64,000 nt of DNA, taken from NCBI GenBank assembly GCA_905181765.1, contig CAJIYW010000001.1, positions 496,001-560,000 on the forward strand. The letters run 5' to 3'. The notes beneath the pieces were generated by a model that searched no databases, was not told where the DNA came from, and worked only from the letters and a program-made list of their open reading frames with translations. A program made the position numbers and the translations under genes. Positions within the stretch are counted from its first letter, which is position 1. The number at the start of each line of letters is the position of its first letter. This document shows, in pieces, positions 19,504 through 29,491 of the stretch. This DNA comes from Flavobacteriales bacterium UBA6772. GTDB lineage: Bacteria; Bacteroidota; Bacteroidia; Flavobacteriales; Flavobacteriaceae.

Positions 19504-21261
19504 ATGAACGTTACTCGCATTTTTGATTTTGCTTATCATCAATTAGAAAACTACCCACAGGAAAAGTGTTTCAATTATAAAGAAAAAAATAGTTGGAAAA
19601 GTATTTCTTCACAACAATTTATAACTGATGCAAATAAAGTAAGTAGTTCTTTATTAGCATTAGGAATAAAACCAAATGATAAAATTGCAATAATTACAAC
19701 TAATAACAATCCTAATTGGCATATTTTAGACATTGGTATTCTACAAATTGGGGCACAAAATGTACCATTATATGCAACCTTATCAGAAAAAGATTATGGC
19801 TATATTTTAAATCATTCTGATGCAAAATATTGTTTTGTTTCTGATGATGATTTGTATGAAAAAGTAAAAGCAGTAGAAGAGAAAACACAATTACAGAAAG
19901 TCTTTTCTTTAAAAGATCTTAAAGCTGATTATGGTTGGAATTCATTCTTAAAAATTGGAGAAAAAGAAAATCACCAATCAAAAATAGATGCTTTAAAAAA
20001 AGCAGTAAAACCTGAGGATTTAGCAACAATTATTTACACTTCTGGAACAACTGGCACTCCCAAAGGAGTAATGTTGTCGCATAAAAATATTGTTTTCACA
20101 GTTTTTAAAACTGCAAAGGGACTCGATTTAACTCAAGGAAATAATAGAATTATTAGCTACTTACCAATTTGCCATATTTTTGAAAGAAGTGCTTCTTATT
20201 ATAATCTGTTTATGGGTTTTGAAATCTATTTTGCTGAAAGTATAGAACAATTAGGTGATAATATTAGAGAAGTAAAACCTCATTATCTAGCTGTTGTACC
20301 GAGGTTATTAGAAAAGATTTTTGATAAAATAGTTGACAAAGGAAGTGCTTTAACTGGGCTCAAAAAACAACTTTTCTTTTGGGCATTATCTTTAGGAGAA
20401 GAGTATGAACCATATGATAAAAAAAGTTTTTTTTATCATTTTAAATTAAATATCGCTAGAAAACTTATTTTTTTAAAATGGCAAGAAGCTTTAGGTGGTA
20501 ATCTACAATTTATGGTTTCTGGTAGTGCCCCTTTACAACATCGTTTAATAAAAGTTTTTACAGCTGCAGGCATTAGTATTTTTGAAGGTTATGGAATGAC
20601 AGAGTCATCTCCCGGAGGAACTTTAAATGACCTTAGAAATAATGGCTTAAAGATTGGGTCAGTTGGTAAAGCTTTAGACGGTATAACGATTAAAATTGCT
20701 GATGATGGAGAAATTTTAATGAAAGGTGATAATATTATGATAGGGTATTACAAAAATGAAGAAATGACTAAAAAAACCATTATAAATGGATATTTACACA
20801 CAGGAGATATTGGTGAAATTGATGAAGATGGATTTTTAACAATCACAGATAGAAAAAAAGAAATATTTAAAACTTCTGGAGGAAAATACATTGCTCCTAG
20901 TGCATTAGAAAGTGAACTAAAACAATCTCGTTTTATAGAACAAGTAATGGTTATTGGTGAAGGAGAGAAGATGCCAGCTGCATTAATTCAACTCAATTTT
21001 GACTTTATCGAAGAATGGGCAGAACGACATCAATATAAAATTACCGATGTTACAACTGATGAGAGATTGATTCAAAGAATTCAAAAAGAAATCGATTTTC
21101 ATAATCAAAAATTTGGAAAATGGGAACAAATTAAAAAGTTCGAAATTACTGCTGATGAATGGTCTATTGAAACGGGTCACTTAACACCTACAATGAAAAT
21201 GAAAAGAAAGATAATTAAAGAAATATACAAGGATTTACATCAAAAAATATATAATTTGTAA
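19504..21261 (+). CDS. Long-chain acyl-CoA synthetase (copy 1)
   Basis: This AMP-forming enzyme activates long-chain fatty acids to acyl-CoA. The 585-residue product carries the P-loop IIYTSGTTGTPKGVMLSHKN near residue 178, the adenine motif GYGMTESSPGG, the hinge TGDIGEIDEDGFLTITDRKKE and the catalytic lysine region PTMKMKRK close to the C-terminus. It is intact. A second gene of the same family follows 75 bases later and the two are similar along their whole length, so this is a tandem duplication. Chain-length preference cannot be inferred. Confidence 0.92.
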   Translation: MNVTRIFDFAYHQLENYPQEKCFNYKEKNSWKSISSQQFITDANKVSSSLLALGIKPNDKIAIITTNNNPNWHILDIGILQIGAQNVPLYATLSEKDYGYILNHSDAKYCFVSDDDLYEKVKAVEEKTQLQKVFSLKDLKADYGWNSFLKIGEKENHQSKIDALKKAVKPEDLATIIYTSGTTGTPKGVMLSHKNIVFTVFKTAKGLDLTQGNNRIISYLPICHIFERSASYYNLFMGFEIYFAESIEQLGDNIREVKPHYLAVVPRLLEKIFDKIVDKGSALTGLKKQLFFWALSLGEEYEPYDKKSFFYHFKLNIARKLIFLKWQEALGGNLQFMVSGSAPLQHRLIKVFTAAGISIFEGYGMTESSPGGTLNDLRNNGLKIGSVGKALDGITIKIADDGEILMKGDNIMIGYYKNEEMTKKTIINGYLHTGDIGEIDEDGFLTITDRKKEIFKTSGGKYIAPSALESELKQSRFIEQVMVIGEGEKMPAALIQLNFDFIEEWAERHQYKITDVTTDERLIQRIQKEIDFHNQKFGKWEQIKKFEITADEWSIETGHLTPTMKMKRKIIKEIYKDLHQKIYNL

Positions 21262-21336
21262 ATATTTACGTTCATATTATTAATTTGGCAAATCAAGTAA
21301 AAATTGCTATTTTGCATTTCATAAATTCACAAATAT

Positions 21337-23112
21337 ATGTCATCAGAAATTACAAGATTATTTGATTTTCCATACTTCCAATTAGAAACTTATAATTTAA
21401 AGAAAGCATTTTCAACCAAGCATAATAATACTTGGGAAAGTATTTCTACCCAAGAATATATTGATAAAGCGAATCAACTTAGTAGAGGCTTATTAAATTT
21501 AGGAATACAACCAAATGATAAAATTGCAATAATATCTTCTAATAATAGAACGGAATGGAATGTTTGTGATATTGGAATTTTGCAAACAGGCGCTCAAAAT
21601 GTGCCAATTTACCCAACTATTAGCAAAGAAGATTATGAATATGTTTTAAATCACTCAGAAGCTATTTATTGTTTTGTTTCAGATATTGAAGTTTTAGAAA
21701 AGGTGAATAAAATTAAAGACAATACCAAATTAAAAGGTGTTTTTACTTTTGACGCTATTGCCGGAGAAAAATCTTGGAAATCCATTTTAGAATTAGGAAA
21801 AGATAATGCAAATCAAAAAGAAGTAGAACAACGAAAAGATGCTGTAAAACCAGAAGATTTAGCAACGCTAATATATACTTCAGGCACCACAGGCAGACCT
21901 AAAGGGGTAATGCTTTCTCACCAAAATATAGTAACAAATGTATTGGCTGCTAAAAAAAGAGTACCCTTAACAGATGGTAAAGATATTGCTTTAAGTTTTT
22001 TACCTATTTGCCATATTTTTGAGAGAATGATCTTGTATCTATATCAATATTGTGGTGTGTCTATTTACTTTGCTGAGTCTATAGAAAAACTTTCTGAAAA
22101 TGCTCAAGAAATAAAACCAAATATAATGACGGCTGTGCCTCGTTTATATGAGAAAATATATGACAAAATTATTTTAAAAGGAGAAACCTTAGCCGGTATT
22201 AAAAAAATTCTCTTTTTCTGGGCAGTAAACTTGGGTTTAAAATATAAACCATATAGAGAAAATGGATGGTGGTATGAAAAACAACTAAGTCTAGCTAGAA
22301 AATTAATATTTACTAAATGGCAAGCAGCTTTAGGAGGTGAATTAAAATGTATGGTTTCGGGTAGTGCTGCATTACAACCAAGACTTACCAGAGTTTTTTC
22401 TGCGGCAAACATGCCAATCATGGAAGGTTATGGCCTTACGGAAACATCTCCAGTAGTTACTGTTAATGATGTAAGAAACGGTGGCTTTAGACCGGGAACT
22501 GTTGGTAAAGTAATTGATGATGTTGAAATTAAAATTGCAGAAACTGGAGAAATATTAGTGAAAGGTCCCAACATTATGATGGGCTACTATAAAGACGAAG
22601 AAAAATCTGCAGAAGTTTTAAAAGACGGCTATTTTCATACAGGAGACAAAGGAGAGTTGGATGCTGATGGATTCTTAAAAATTACAGGTAGAACCAAAGA
22701 AATGTTTAAAACTTCTGGTGGTAAATATGTGGTGCCACCTTTATTAGAAGGTGAATTAAAACAATCTTTATTTATAGAGCAAGTAATGGTTATTGGTGAA
22801 GGTGAAAAAATGCCAGCGGCACTTATTCAGTTAAACTTTGACTTTATAAAAGATTGGATTGATAAGAAAGGACATAAGATTGGTAAAACTAATGAAGAAA
22901 TTATACAATCTGAAATAGTTATAAGTAGAGTTCAAGAAGAAGTTGATAAGTGTAATACAAATTTTGGCCATTGGGAACAAATCAAACGTTTTGAATTAAC
23001 ATCAAATACTTGGACTATAGATGACGGACATCTGACACCAACAATGAAAATGAAAAGACCTATAATAAAAGAAATCTATAAAGACTTATATGATAAAATT
23101 TATTCAAAATAA
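21337..23112 (+). CDS. Long-chain acyl-CoA synthetase (copy 2)
   Basis: This is the second AMP-forming acyl-CoA synthetase of the tandem pair, 591 residues and intact. Motifs are LIYTSGTTGRPKGVMLSH near residue 183, GYGLTETSPVVTVND, TGDKGELDADGFLKITGRTKE and TPTMKMKRPIIKEIY at the end. Compared with copy 1 the adenine-binding motif has ETSPVVT rather than ESSPGGT, and the acyl-pocket region around residues 225-235 differs (ERMILYLYQY versus ERSASYYNLF), which may point to different substrates. A strong terminator follows, so both copies probably share one transcript. Confidence 0.92.
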   Translation: MSSEITRLFDFPYFQLETYNLKKAFSTKHNNTWESISTQEYIDKANQLSRGLLNLGIQPNDKIAIISSNNRTEWNVCDIGILQTGAQNVPIYPTISKEDYEYVLNHSEAIYCFVSDIEVLEKVNKIKDNTKLKGVFTFDAIAGEKSWKSILELGKDNANQKEVEQRKDAVKPEDLATLIYTSGTTGRPKGVMLSHQNIVTNVLAAKKRVPLTDGKDIALSFLPICHIFERMILYLYQYCGVSIYFAESIEKLSENAQEIKPNIMTAVPRLYEKIYDKIILKGETLAGIKKILFFWAVNLGLKYKPYRENGWWYEKQLSLARKLIFTKWQAALGGELKCMVSGSAALQPRLTRVFSAANMPIMEGYGLTETSPVVTVNDVRNGGFRPGTVGKVIDDVEIKIAETGEILVKGPNIMMGYYKDEEKSAEVLKDGYFHTGDKGELDADGFLKITGRTKEMFKTSGGKYVVPPLLEGELKQSLFIEQVMVIGEGEKMPAALIQLNFDFIKDWIDKKGHKIGKTNEEIIQSEIVISRVQEEVDKCNTNFGHWEQIKRFELTSNTWTIDDGHLTPTMKMKRPIIKEIYKDLYDKIYSK

Positions 23113-23116
23113 ATTT

Positions 23117-23153
23117 AAAAACCTCACTATCAAAAATAAGTGAGGTTTTTTTT
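23117..23153 (+). terminator. Terminator after the acyl-CoA synthetase pair
   Basis: Perfect 12-bp arms AAAAACCTCACT and AGTGAGGTTTTT with a 10-base loop, ending in a run of eight T residues, lie just after the stop codon of copy 2. Confidence 0.9.
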
Positions 23154-23213
23154 GTTTGTTTAATTACATAAAAATAACTGCAAAAGTTAACAAACTACAA
23201 TCCTATATTACAA

Positions 23214-23801
23214 CTACTCTAATTCTACAATAATTTCATTCCTACGAAATAAAACTTCATAGGGAGGATTGTAACCTAAAACTGAGAATTTATTGGAATA
23301 TTTAATTCCGTTTTTATCTAATAAATTTATTAGTAATAACCTATATTTCTCTATTTTTTCATCACTAGCCCATCCACTAAAAGTAATTGCAGCCATTTTC
23401 TTTTCTGGCATTTCGATAAATTTAATTTTAGTATTTAACGGCTTTGGTAAGTTCTCTTTAGTGAATTTTTCTGGTACTAGAAATAGCATTGTCGTCTCCT
23501 CCTCTTCTAGCGTCATTGCAACGGGAGAGGTCATAGGTATTTGTTCCTTATTTTCATTCTTTCCAAAAATATACCCACCTAAAATAGAAAACCCTTTACT
23601 AGATGCCTGTTTATAATTATCAGTATTTATCTTAACTGAAGTAAATAAACTTGCTTCATATATTCTAATTTCGAAATCTTTGTATGTTTTGATTATTGAA
23701 TACTTATACCCTTCTATTCTATTACTACTTTTATAAAGATAAATTTGACTACCTAAAAAAAGCACAAAAATAAGACCTAAAATTATTAAAAATGTTTTCA
23801 T
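23214..23801 (-). CDS. SOUL family heme-binding protein
   Basis: The 195-residue product belongs to the SOUL/HBP family, small proteins named for heme binding. It begins with a single hydrophobic helix (residues 3-21), so it is probably membrane-anchored with the domain outside the cytoplasm. The domain shows YKDFEIRIYEASLFTSV, the hallmark IPMTSPVAMTLEEEE, MAAITFSGWAS and VLGYNPPYEVLFRRNEI. It is intact and transcribed away from the acyl-CoA synthetases, with 42 bases between it and holA. The role in bacteria is not settled. Confidence 0.88.
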   Translation of the reverse strand: MKTFLIILGLIFVLFLGSQIYLYKSSNRIEGYKYSIIKTYKDFEIRIYEASLFTSVKINTDNYKQASSKGFSILGGYIFGKNENKEQIPMTSPVAMTLEEEETTMLFLVPEKFTKENLPKPLNTKIKFIEMPEKKMAAITFSGWASDEKIEKYRLLLINLLDKNGIKYSNKFSVLGYNPPYEVLFRRNEIIVELE

Positions 23802-23843
23802 AATATATTTTAATTATCTAAAAAAGTATCAGATAAATTAGTT

Positions 23844-24847
23844 TTAATGTAAAATTTTAAAAAGTAATTCTTTCAAAATATCTTCATTAGATTGGCTGGC
23901 ACCTACACCTTTACTTTTTACATCAGCGTCTCTTAAAAATGCAATTACTTGCGCAACTTTTCGCATTGGATAATTTCGTGCAGCTACAAAGTACTCATCT
24001 ACAAAATAAGGGTTTACACCCAGATTTTTAGCTACAGAATTTTTAGATTTATCTTTTAAACCATGAAACATTAGAAGTTGTGTGAAATATCCATTCAATA
24101 AAGAGATAGTCATTACTAACGGATTATTCTTAGGAGTTTTCTGCAAAATAATTGATAATTCTATTCGCTTTTACTATTTGCTTCTCTCCTACTGCTTTTC
24201 TTAACTCAAAATTATTAAAGTCTTTAGAAATACCAATATTATCTTCGATGTGCTTATCATTAATAATAGTTTCTTTTGGCAACACCAGCATTAATTTGCT
24301 TAGTTCATTAGAATATTTTACTTAAATCAGTTCCTAAAAACTCGACTAACATTAAAGAGGCTTTAGGTTCAATTTTATACTGCTTTCCGCTTAAGATTCT
24401 GCGAATCCAGTCTGAAACCTGATTTTCATATAATTTTTTACTTTCAAAAATAAAACCTGTTTTAGCTATTACCTTATGTAACTTCTTGCGCTTATCTAAT
24501 TTTTTATACTTATAATTTAAAACCAATACTGTAGTAGGCTGCGGGTTCTCTGCATAAGAAACTAGTTTTTCTATATTTCTACTCAGATCTTGTGCCTCTT
24601 TAACAATTAGAACTTGTCTTTCTGCCATCATTGGGTAGCGTTTAGCTGCCGCAACGATATCTTCTACAGTAGTATCTCTACCGTACATTACCTGTTGGTT
24701 AAAGCCTTTTTCTGCTTCGTCTAGGATGTTCTCTTCTATATAATCAGAAATTTTATCTATATAATAAGGCTCATCACCCATTAAAAAATAGATTGGTTTT
24801 ATATTCCCATTTTTAATATCTGAAACAATGTCTCTAATTTCGTTCAT
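23844..24847 (-). CDS. holA: DNA polymerase III delta subunit (two frameshifts)
   Basis: HolA is the clamp-loader subunit that opens the sliding clamp. The N-terminal 179 residues (KPIYFLMGDEPYYIDKISDYI, VVKRYPMM-like AAAKRYPMMAERQVLIVKEAQDL) are in one frame, a middle part (NELSKLMLVLPKETIINDKHIEDNIG) in a second, and the C-terminal 100 residues in a third. An extra base near 24312 and another near 24150 account exactly for the shifts: removing two bases gives 334 codons, a normal length. As holA is essential, sequence error is the likely reason. It faces the HsdR-N-like gene across 17 bases. Confidence 0.9.
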
Positions 24848-24852
24848 TTTCT

Positions 24853-24860
24853 TACTTTTG
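24853..24860 (+). promoter_or_regulatory. -7 promoter element very close to the HsdR-N-like gene
   Basis: TACTTTTG matches TAnnTTTG and ends only four bases before the ATG at 24865. With transcription starting about 5-7 bases after the element, the mRNA would have almost no leader. Since only 17 bases separate the divergent genes, the promoter cannot lie much further upstream without entering holA. Confidence 0.45.
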
Positions 24861-24864
24861 ACTA

Positions 24865-25308
24865 ATGCAAAACCTCAATCTACCCAACTATAAATTCAAA
24901 CTCAAAAGTAACGAAAATAAGACGCTTATTTTTGATATTTTAAGAAAAAAATATATGGTTTTAACTCCAGAAGAATGGGTGAGACAGCATTTTGTACATT
25001 TTTTAATTGAAGACAAGAAATACCCAACTTCTTTAATAGCGCTAGAAAAGCAATTAACTATTAACAATCGTAAAAAAAGAACAGACATTTTAATCTTCGA
25101 TAAAGAAGGGAAACATGATATCATTGTAGAATGTAAAGCACCACATATTAAAATAACACAAGCAACGTTTGATCAAATTGCGCGTTACAATTTAAAACTA
25201 AAGGCAAACTACCTAATTGTTACCAACGGTTTAGATCATTTTTATTGTAAAATGGATTTTAAAAATGAAACATATATTTTCTTAAAAGATATTCCAGACT
25301 ATAAATAA
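24865..25308 (+). CDS. Stand-alone HsdR-N-like nuclease domain protein
   Basis: The 147-residue protein matches the N-terminal domain of type I restriction enzyme R subunits. It has a PD-(D/E)XK nuclease core: RTDILIFD followed by IIVECKAPHIKITQATFDQIARYN, in which the aspartate, the ECK pair and the glutamine are the expected active-site residues. There is no helicase part and no modification or specificity gene near, so it is not a restriction system. It sits head to head with holA. In flavobacteria this pairing is frequent to my knowledge; its role is unknown. Confidence 0.85.
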   Translation: MQNLNLPNYKFKLKSNENKTLIFDILRKKYMVLTPEEWVRQHFVHFLIEDKKYPTSLIALEKQLTINNRKKRTDILIFDKEGKHDIIVECKAPHIKITQATFDQIARYNLKLKANYLIVTNGLDHFYCKMDFKNETYIFLKDIPDYK

Positions 25309-25409
25309 GCTAAACCCCCTATTAAATCAGCTTATAAATACCTTTTTATAAAAGCAGAATTAAGAGAAGTTTAAAGAAAAACCGAGTTTTAAACTGTAAA
25401 TTTACACCA

Positions 25410-26407
25410 TTGAAAACAGCAATCGTCATATTAAATTGGAACGGACAAAAACTTTTAGAACAGTTTTTGCCTTCTGTCGTTAATTTTAGTTCAGAATTAG
25501 CTGATATTTATGTTGCAGACAACGCCTCTACAGATAGTTCTATAAAATATATCAAAGAATTTTATCCTTCAATAAAAATTATAGAAAATACGAGAAACGA
25601 GGGGTATGCAAAAGGGTATAACGATGCTTTATGTGCTGTTGATGCAGATATTTATTGTCTTTTAAACTCTGACGTGGAAGTGACAAAAGACTGGCTTAAT
25701 CCCGTTTTAGAAGTTTTTAAAACTGATAAAAACACAGCAGTAGTTCAACCAAAATTATTAGATTTTAAAGATAAAAACAAATTTGAATATGCTGGTGCAG
25801 CTGGTGGATTTTTAGATTTGTTTGGCTATCCTTATTGCAGGGGTCGTGTTTTTAATAACTTAGAGACGATTCTGCTCAATTTAATGATATTTCTGATATT
25901 TTCTGGGCATCTGGTGCATGTTTATTTATTCGTTCTAAAATCTATCAACAAGTAGGTGGTTTAGACGAAGATTATTTTGCACATCAGGAAGAAATAGATT
26001 TGTGTTGGCGCGTACAAAACATTGGTTTTACAATAAAATATGTTGGTACTTCTACTGTTTTTCATGTTGGAGGTGCTACTTTGCAAGAAACCAATCCACA
26101 AAAAACATATTTAAATTTTAGAAACAGTTTATTAAATGTGGTTAAAAATGTTCCTAAAAAATGGTTTTTATTCGTAATATTTTCTCGTTTAATTTTAGAC
26201 GGAATTGCAGGTATAAAGTTTCTAGTTGAATTAAGACCTATTCATACCTTAGCTATTTTAAAAGCACATCTTAGTTTTTACAGTAACTTTTTTAAATTTT
26301 TAAAAAAACGAAAAAAACTTCAGAAGAAACAAAACTATAATTTACATACAAGTATTGTTTGGCAATATTTTATTTTAGGTAGAAAGAAATTTAAGAATCT
26401 TAAATAA
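25410..26407 (+). CDS. Glycosyltransferase family 2 (one frameshift)
   Basis: This inverting GT-A glycosyltransferase (rhamnosyltransferase-like) would add a sugar to a surface polysaccharide. It starts at TTG with KTAIVILNWNGQKLLEQFLPS, followed by VADNASTDSS, NEGYAKGYNDAL and LLNSDVEV (the DxD-like metal site). Near 25865 the frame changes, and the product continues with IFWASGACLFIRSKIYQQVGGLDEDYFAHQEEIDLCWR in the next frame to the stop at 26407. One missing base gives about 332 residues, as usual. The C-terminus is basic and hydrophobic, probably membrane-associated. It ends 13 bases from the convergent tsaC-like gene. Confidence 0.9.
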
Positions 26408-26420
26408 TTAAGAACTAAAA

Positions 26421-27038
26421 TTATAAAATATCTAAACTTCCTTTTCCTTCTCTAATTACCGCAGGCTCTTCTGTTAAATCTATTACGGTAGAAGGCTCAT
26501 TATCTCCATAACCACCGTCTATAACAACATCCACAAGACCTTGCCACTTTTCGAAAATTAATTCAGGATCTGTTGTATATTCTAAGACATCATCCTCATC
26601 TCTAATAGAAGTAGAAACTATTGGGTTGCCCAATTCTGCGACTAAAGTTCTGATAATATTATTATCTGGAATTCTAATTCCTACCGTTTTTTTCTTTTTA
26701 AATACTTTTGGTAAGTTATTACTACCCGGAAGAATAAAAGTATAGGGCCCAGGTAATGCTCTTTTAAGAATTTTAAAAGTAGCCGAATCTAATTGTTTCA
26801 CATAGTCTGAAAGATGACTTAAATCATTACAAATAAAAGATAAATTTGCCTTTTCTAATTGAACTCCTTTAATCTGTGCAATTTTTTCTAAAGATTTAGT
26901 TTTAGTAATATCACAACCTAAACCATAAATAGTATCTGTAGGATAGATAACTAAGCCTCCTGATTGCAAAACTTTTACAACTTTGGCTATTTCCTTAGGA
27001 TTAGGGTTTTCATTGTATATCTTAATAAACTCTGCCAT
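26421..27038 (-). CDS. L-threonylcarbamoyladenylate synthase (Sua5/YciO/YrdC family)
   Basis: The enzyme makes threonylcarbamoyl-AMP from threonine, bicarbonate and ATP, the first step toward the t6A37 modification of ANN-decoding tRNAs. The 205 residues show the family signature LVIYPTDTIYGLGCDI near residues 29-45, KIAQIKGVQLEKANLSFIC (K-R-x-x substrate-binding region), LPGPYTFILPGS and VGIRIPDN. It lacks the C-terminal Sua5 domain. I prefer the ATG giving MAEFIKIY; five extra codons upstream are open. YciO-type paralogues look alike, so the tRNA role is likely but not certain. Confidence 0.86.
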   Translation of the reverse strand: MAEFIKIYNENPNPKEIAKVVKVLQSGGLVIYPTDTIYGLGCDITKTKSLEKIAQIKGVQLEKANLSFICNDLSHLSDYVKQLDSATFKILKRALPGPYTFILPGSNNLPKVFKKKKTVGIRIPDNNIIRTLVAELGNPIVSTSIRDEDDVLEYTTDPELIFEKWQGLVDVVIDGGYGDNEPSTVIDLTEEPAVIREGKGSLDIL

Positions 27039-27051
27039 GATATAAAAATAC

Positions 27052-27088
27052 AAAAAAACTCAGTTTAATTTACAAACTGAGTTTTTTT
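27052..27088 (-). terminator. Terminator of the response regulator operon
   Basis: Perfect arms AAAAAAACTCAGTTT and AAACTGAGTTTTTTT with a 7-base loop lie 20 bases after the stop codon of the response regulator on the minus strand. The symmetric A/T flanks allow bidirectional use. Confidence 0.88.
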
Positions 27089-27108
27089 TAATAGGTGAAG
27101 ATTTAATT

Positions 27109-27810
27109 TTAGGTCTTATCTACCAATCTAAAACCTTCTCCATGAATATTTAAGATTTCTACTTTATCGTCTACTTTTAAGTACTTACGTAACTTTGCAA
27201 TGTAAACATCCATACTTCTAGAAGTAAAATAGTTATCATCTCTCCATATTTTTGTTAACGCCAATTCTCTTGGCATTAAATCGTTTTTATGAATTGTTAA
27301 CATTCGTAATAATTTACTTTCTTTTGGAGATAATTTAATTGGCTCACCATCTTTACCTACCGAAAGATGACGGAGCTTCGAATTAAAAAAGAAACCACCA
27401 ACCGTAAACTCAAACTGCTCATTCTCTGGAGTACTATCCGTTTCTTTACGTTGTAATATTGCTTTAATTTTATATAATAAAACTTCCGAATCGAAAGGTT
27501 TGTTTAAATAATCATCTGCACCAACGGAATATCCTTTTAAAACATCTTCTTTTAATGTTTTTGCTGTTAAAAAAATAATTGGAACTTCTTTATTTGTCAC
27601 TCTAATGTCTTGCGCTAATGAAAAACCATCTTTCCTAGGCATCATTACATCTAAAATACACAAATCATAATCACTGTTCTTAAACATTATAAGACCTTCT
27701 ATACCGTCTTTCGCATGTGTTACATTGTAATCATTCAATGCTAAATAATCTTTTAAAACCGTACCAAAATTTGGATCATCTTCTACTAATAAAATTTTTT
27801 TACTTCCCAT
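27109..27810 (-). CDS. OmpR-family response regulator
   Basis: The 233-residue protein has a receiver domain (residues 5-118) with the phosphorylated aspartate in DLCILDVMMPRKDGFSL, the conserved lysine in PIIFLTAKT and an OmpR/PhoB winged-helix domain (from about residue 140; ESKLLRMLTIHKNDLMPRE, SRSMDVYIAKLRKYL). It follows the histidine kinase gene by 12 bases and is surely its partner. It is intact. The regulated genes cannot be predicted here. Confidence 0.94.
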   Translation of the reverse strand: MGSKKILLVEDDPNFGTVLKDYLALNDYNVTHAKDGIEGLIMFKNSDYDLCILDVMMPRKDGFSLAQDIRVTNKEVPIIFLTAKTLKEDVLKGYSVGADDYLNKPFDSEVLLYKIKAILQRKETDSTPENEQFEFTVGGFFFNSKLRHLSVGKDGEPIKLSPKESKLLRMLTIHKNDLMPRELALTKIWRDDNYFTSRSMDVYIAKLRKYLKVDDKVEILNIHGEGFRLVDKT

Positions 27811-27822
27811 TTTTTTATTTTT

Positions 27823-29391
27823 TTAAATTAAAGGTAATTTGACGGTAAACGTACTTCCTATTCCTTTTTCACTCTCTACAAAAACAGTTCCGTGATGTTT
27901 ATCGACAATCTCTTTTACATATGCCAAACCTAATCCATGACCCTTTAACGTCATGAATATTTCCTTTTTGTTCTCTATAAAATTTATTAAAAACTTGTTT
28001 CTGTACTGCTTTGTTCATTCCTATTCCCGAATCTTTTATTTTAAAAATAAAAAATTTAGGAGTGCTTTCCGTATATATCTCAATTTTTGGTGCACCCTCA
28101 GAATACTTTATGGCATTTTCTAACATATTTACCACAATACTGGTTAGATGAAATTGATTCCCTGGTAATTCTGATTCTAGGGCTTCTAAATGAGTTTCTA
28201 TTTTACCATCTCGATCCTCAGACAATAAACTTACATGTCTAATTGCATCTTCTATAGTATCATGTAAATCAATAGTTTCTGTATTTAAATCTATTTGATT
28301 TTTTTCTAACCTAGAAATTCTTAACACGTTTTCTACTTGAGAATGCATTCTCTTATTTTCCTCTCTAATCATCTCTACATAACGCAAAACTTTAGCGTCA
28401 TCACCTAAAATTTTAGGATTTTTAATAGAGTCTAAAGCAAGATTTATGGTTGCAATCGGAGTCTTAAACTCATGTGTCATGTTATTTATAAAATCAGTTT
28501 TAATTTCAGATATTTTCTTTTGTCTAATTAACTGAAATAAAGAACTAGAAAAAGCCATAATTATAATAAAAATAAAAAATAACGAGAAAGTAAAATACTT
28601 GAAATTCCTGACAAAATATGCTCATTTTCTCTTGGAAAAGTAATATTTAAATAATAGCTAGCATTGCCCTCAGTATCGCGAAAAAGCGGATAAGGAAAAC
28701 TTTCTTTTGTATTAATAGTATAGTAACCTGATTTTAACTTTGTAGCCAAACCATCCGCACTGTAAACACCATATTTAAAGTCTAAATTAATATTTCTTTT
28801 AATTAACTCTTCTTTAATAGTTCTGTTTAAGACATTATTACTAATTCTGTCATGAATTGGTTTTAAGCTTTTAGAACTTGTAAATGCATCCTCCATATAC
28901 GATTTTTCCAAATCTGTATACCTCTTTATAAATGAATATTTTTTTACATCTATACTAGGAAATAAGTTTTCTGCGCTTTTGTACCTTGTTGCAATAGAGA
29001 AATCTTTTTTACCTGTAATTCTCTTTAAGATAATAGAATCATTATCTAAAAAATCTGCAGGTAATTTGAAATTTTCCTCCAAAAAAGTGCTTCCAAGTGT
29101 TATTTTCTCTTTTGTAACTGTATCAATTTGCTCAATTAAAAAGCTTTTTAGTTCTGCTTTGTCTGCAAAACCCTTTACATCTACAAAACTTTTTAGTTTC
29201 TTTTCAAATTCTGCACGCTCTCGTTCATTTACTTTTTCTGTGGCCGCACCTAAAGATTTTTGAACGTCATTTTTAAATTGAGCCTTCTTACTTTCTACTG
29301 CGTTATTGATCCAATACAGTTGAACAGCGATGATTCCTATCAAGGAAATACTCATTAACAATACGATAAGAATAAACATTTTTTTACGCAC
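27823..29391 (-). CDS. Membrane histidine kinase (two frameshifts)
   Basis: This is the sensor kinase partner of the adjacent response regulator. A first transmembrane helix (residues 5-28) precedes a periplasmic sensing domain of about 220 residues, then a second helix near residue 280 and the kinase core: MTHEFKTPIATINLALDSI carries the phosphorylated histidine, NMLENAIKYS is the N box, and DSGIGM and GHGLGLAYVKEI are the G boxes. A lost T in the run at about 28605 breaks the second helix, and an extra G near 27945 breaks the last G box; after repair the protein ends VKLPLI at 27823 with 522 residues. The start codon is GTG, or ATG four codons later. Confidence 0.9.
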
Positions 29392-29395
29392 GAAT

Positions 29396-29403
29396 CAAAT
29401 TTA
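29396..29403 (-). promoter_or_regulatory. Possible -7 element next to the kinase start codon
   Basis: On the minus strand this reads TAAATTTG, ending four bases before the GTG at 29391. If used, it would favour the ATG at 29379 as start, with a leader of about ten bases. Chance occurrence is possible; the gene could instead be read from coaE upstream. Confidence 0.3.
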
Positions 29404-29491
29404 CTACTTTAATTAGTTGTAATTATTGATTAGAACATAAATTAACAGTTATATTAAAATTTTGTGACTTATTTAACAATAATAATGAGCT

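Noticed and set aside
24865..25308. Type I restriction-modification system
   Set aside because: The protein has only the HsdR N-terminal domain; helicase, methylase and specificity genes are absent.
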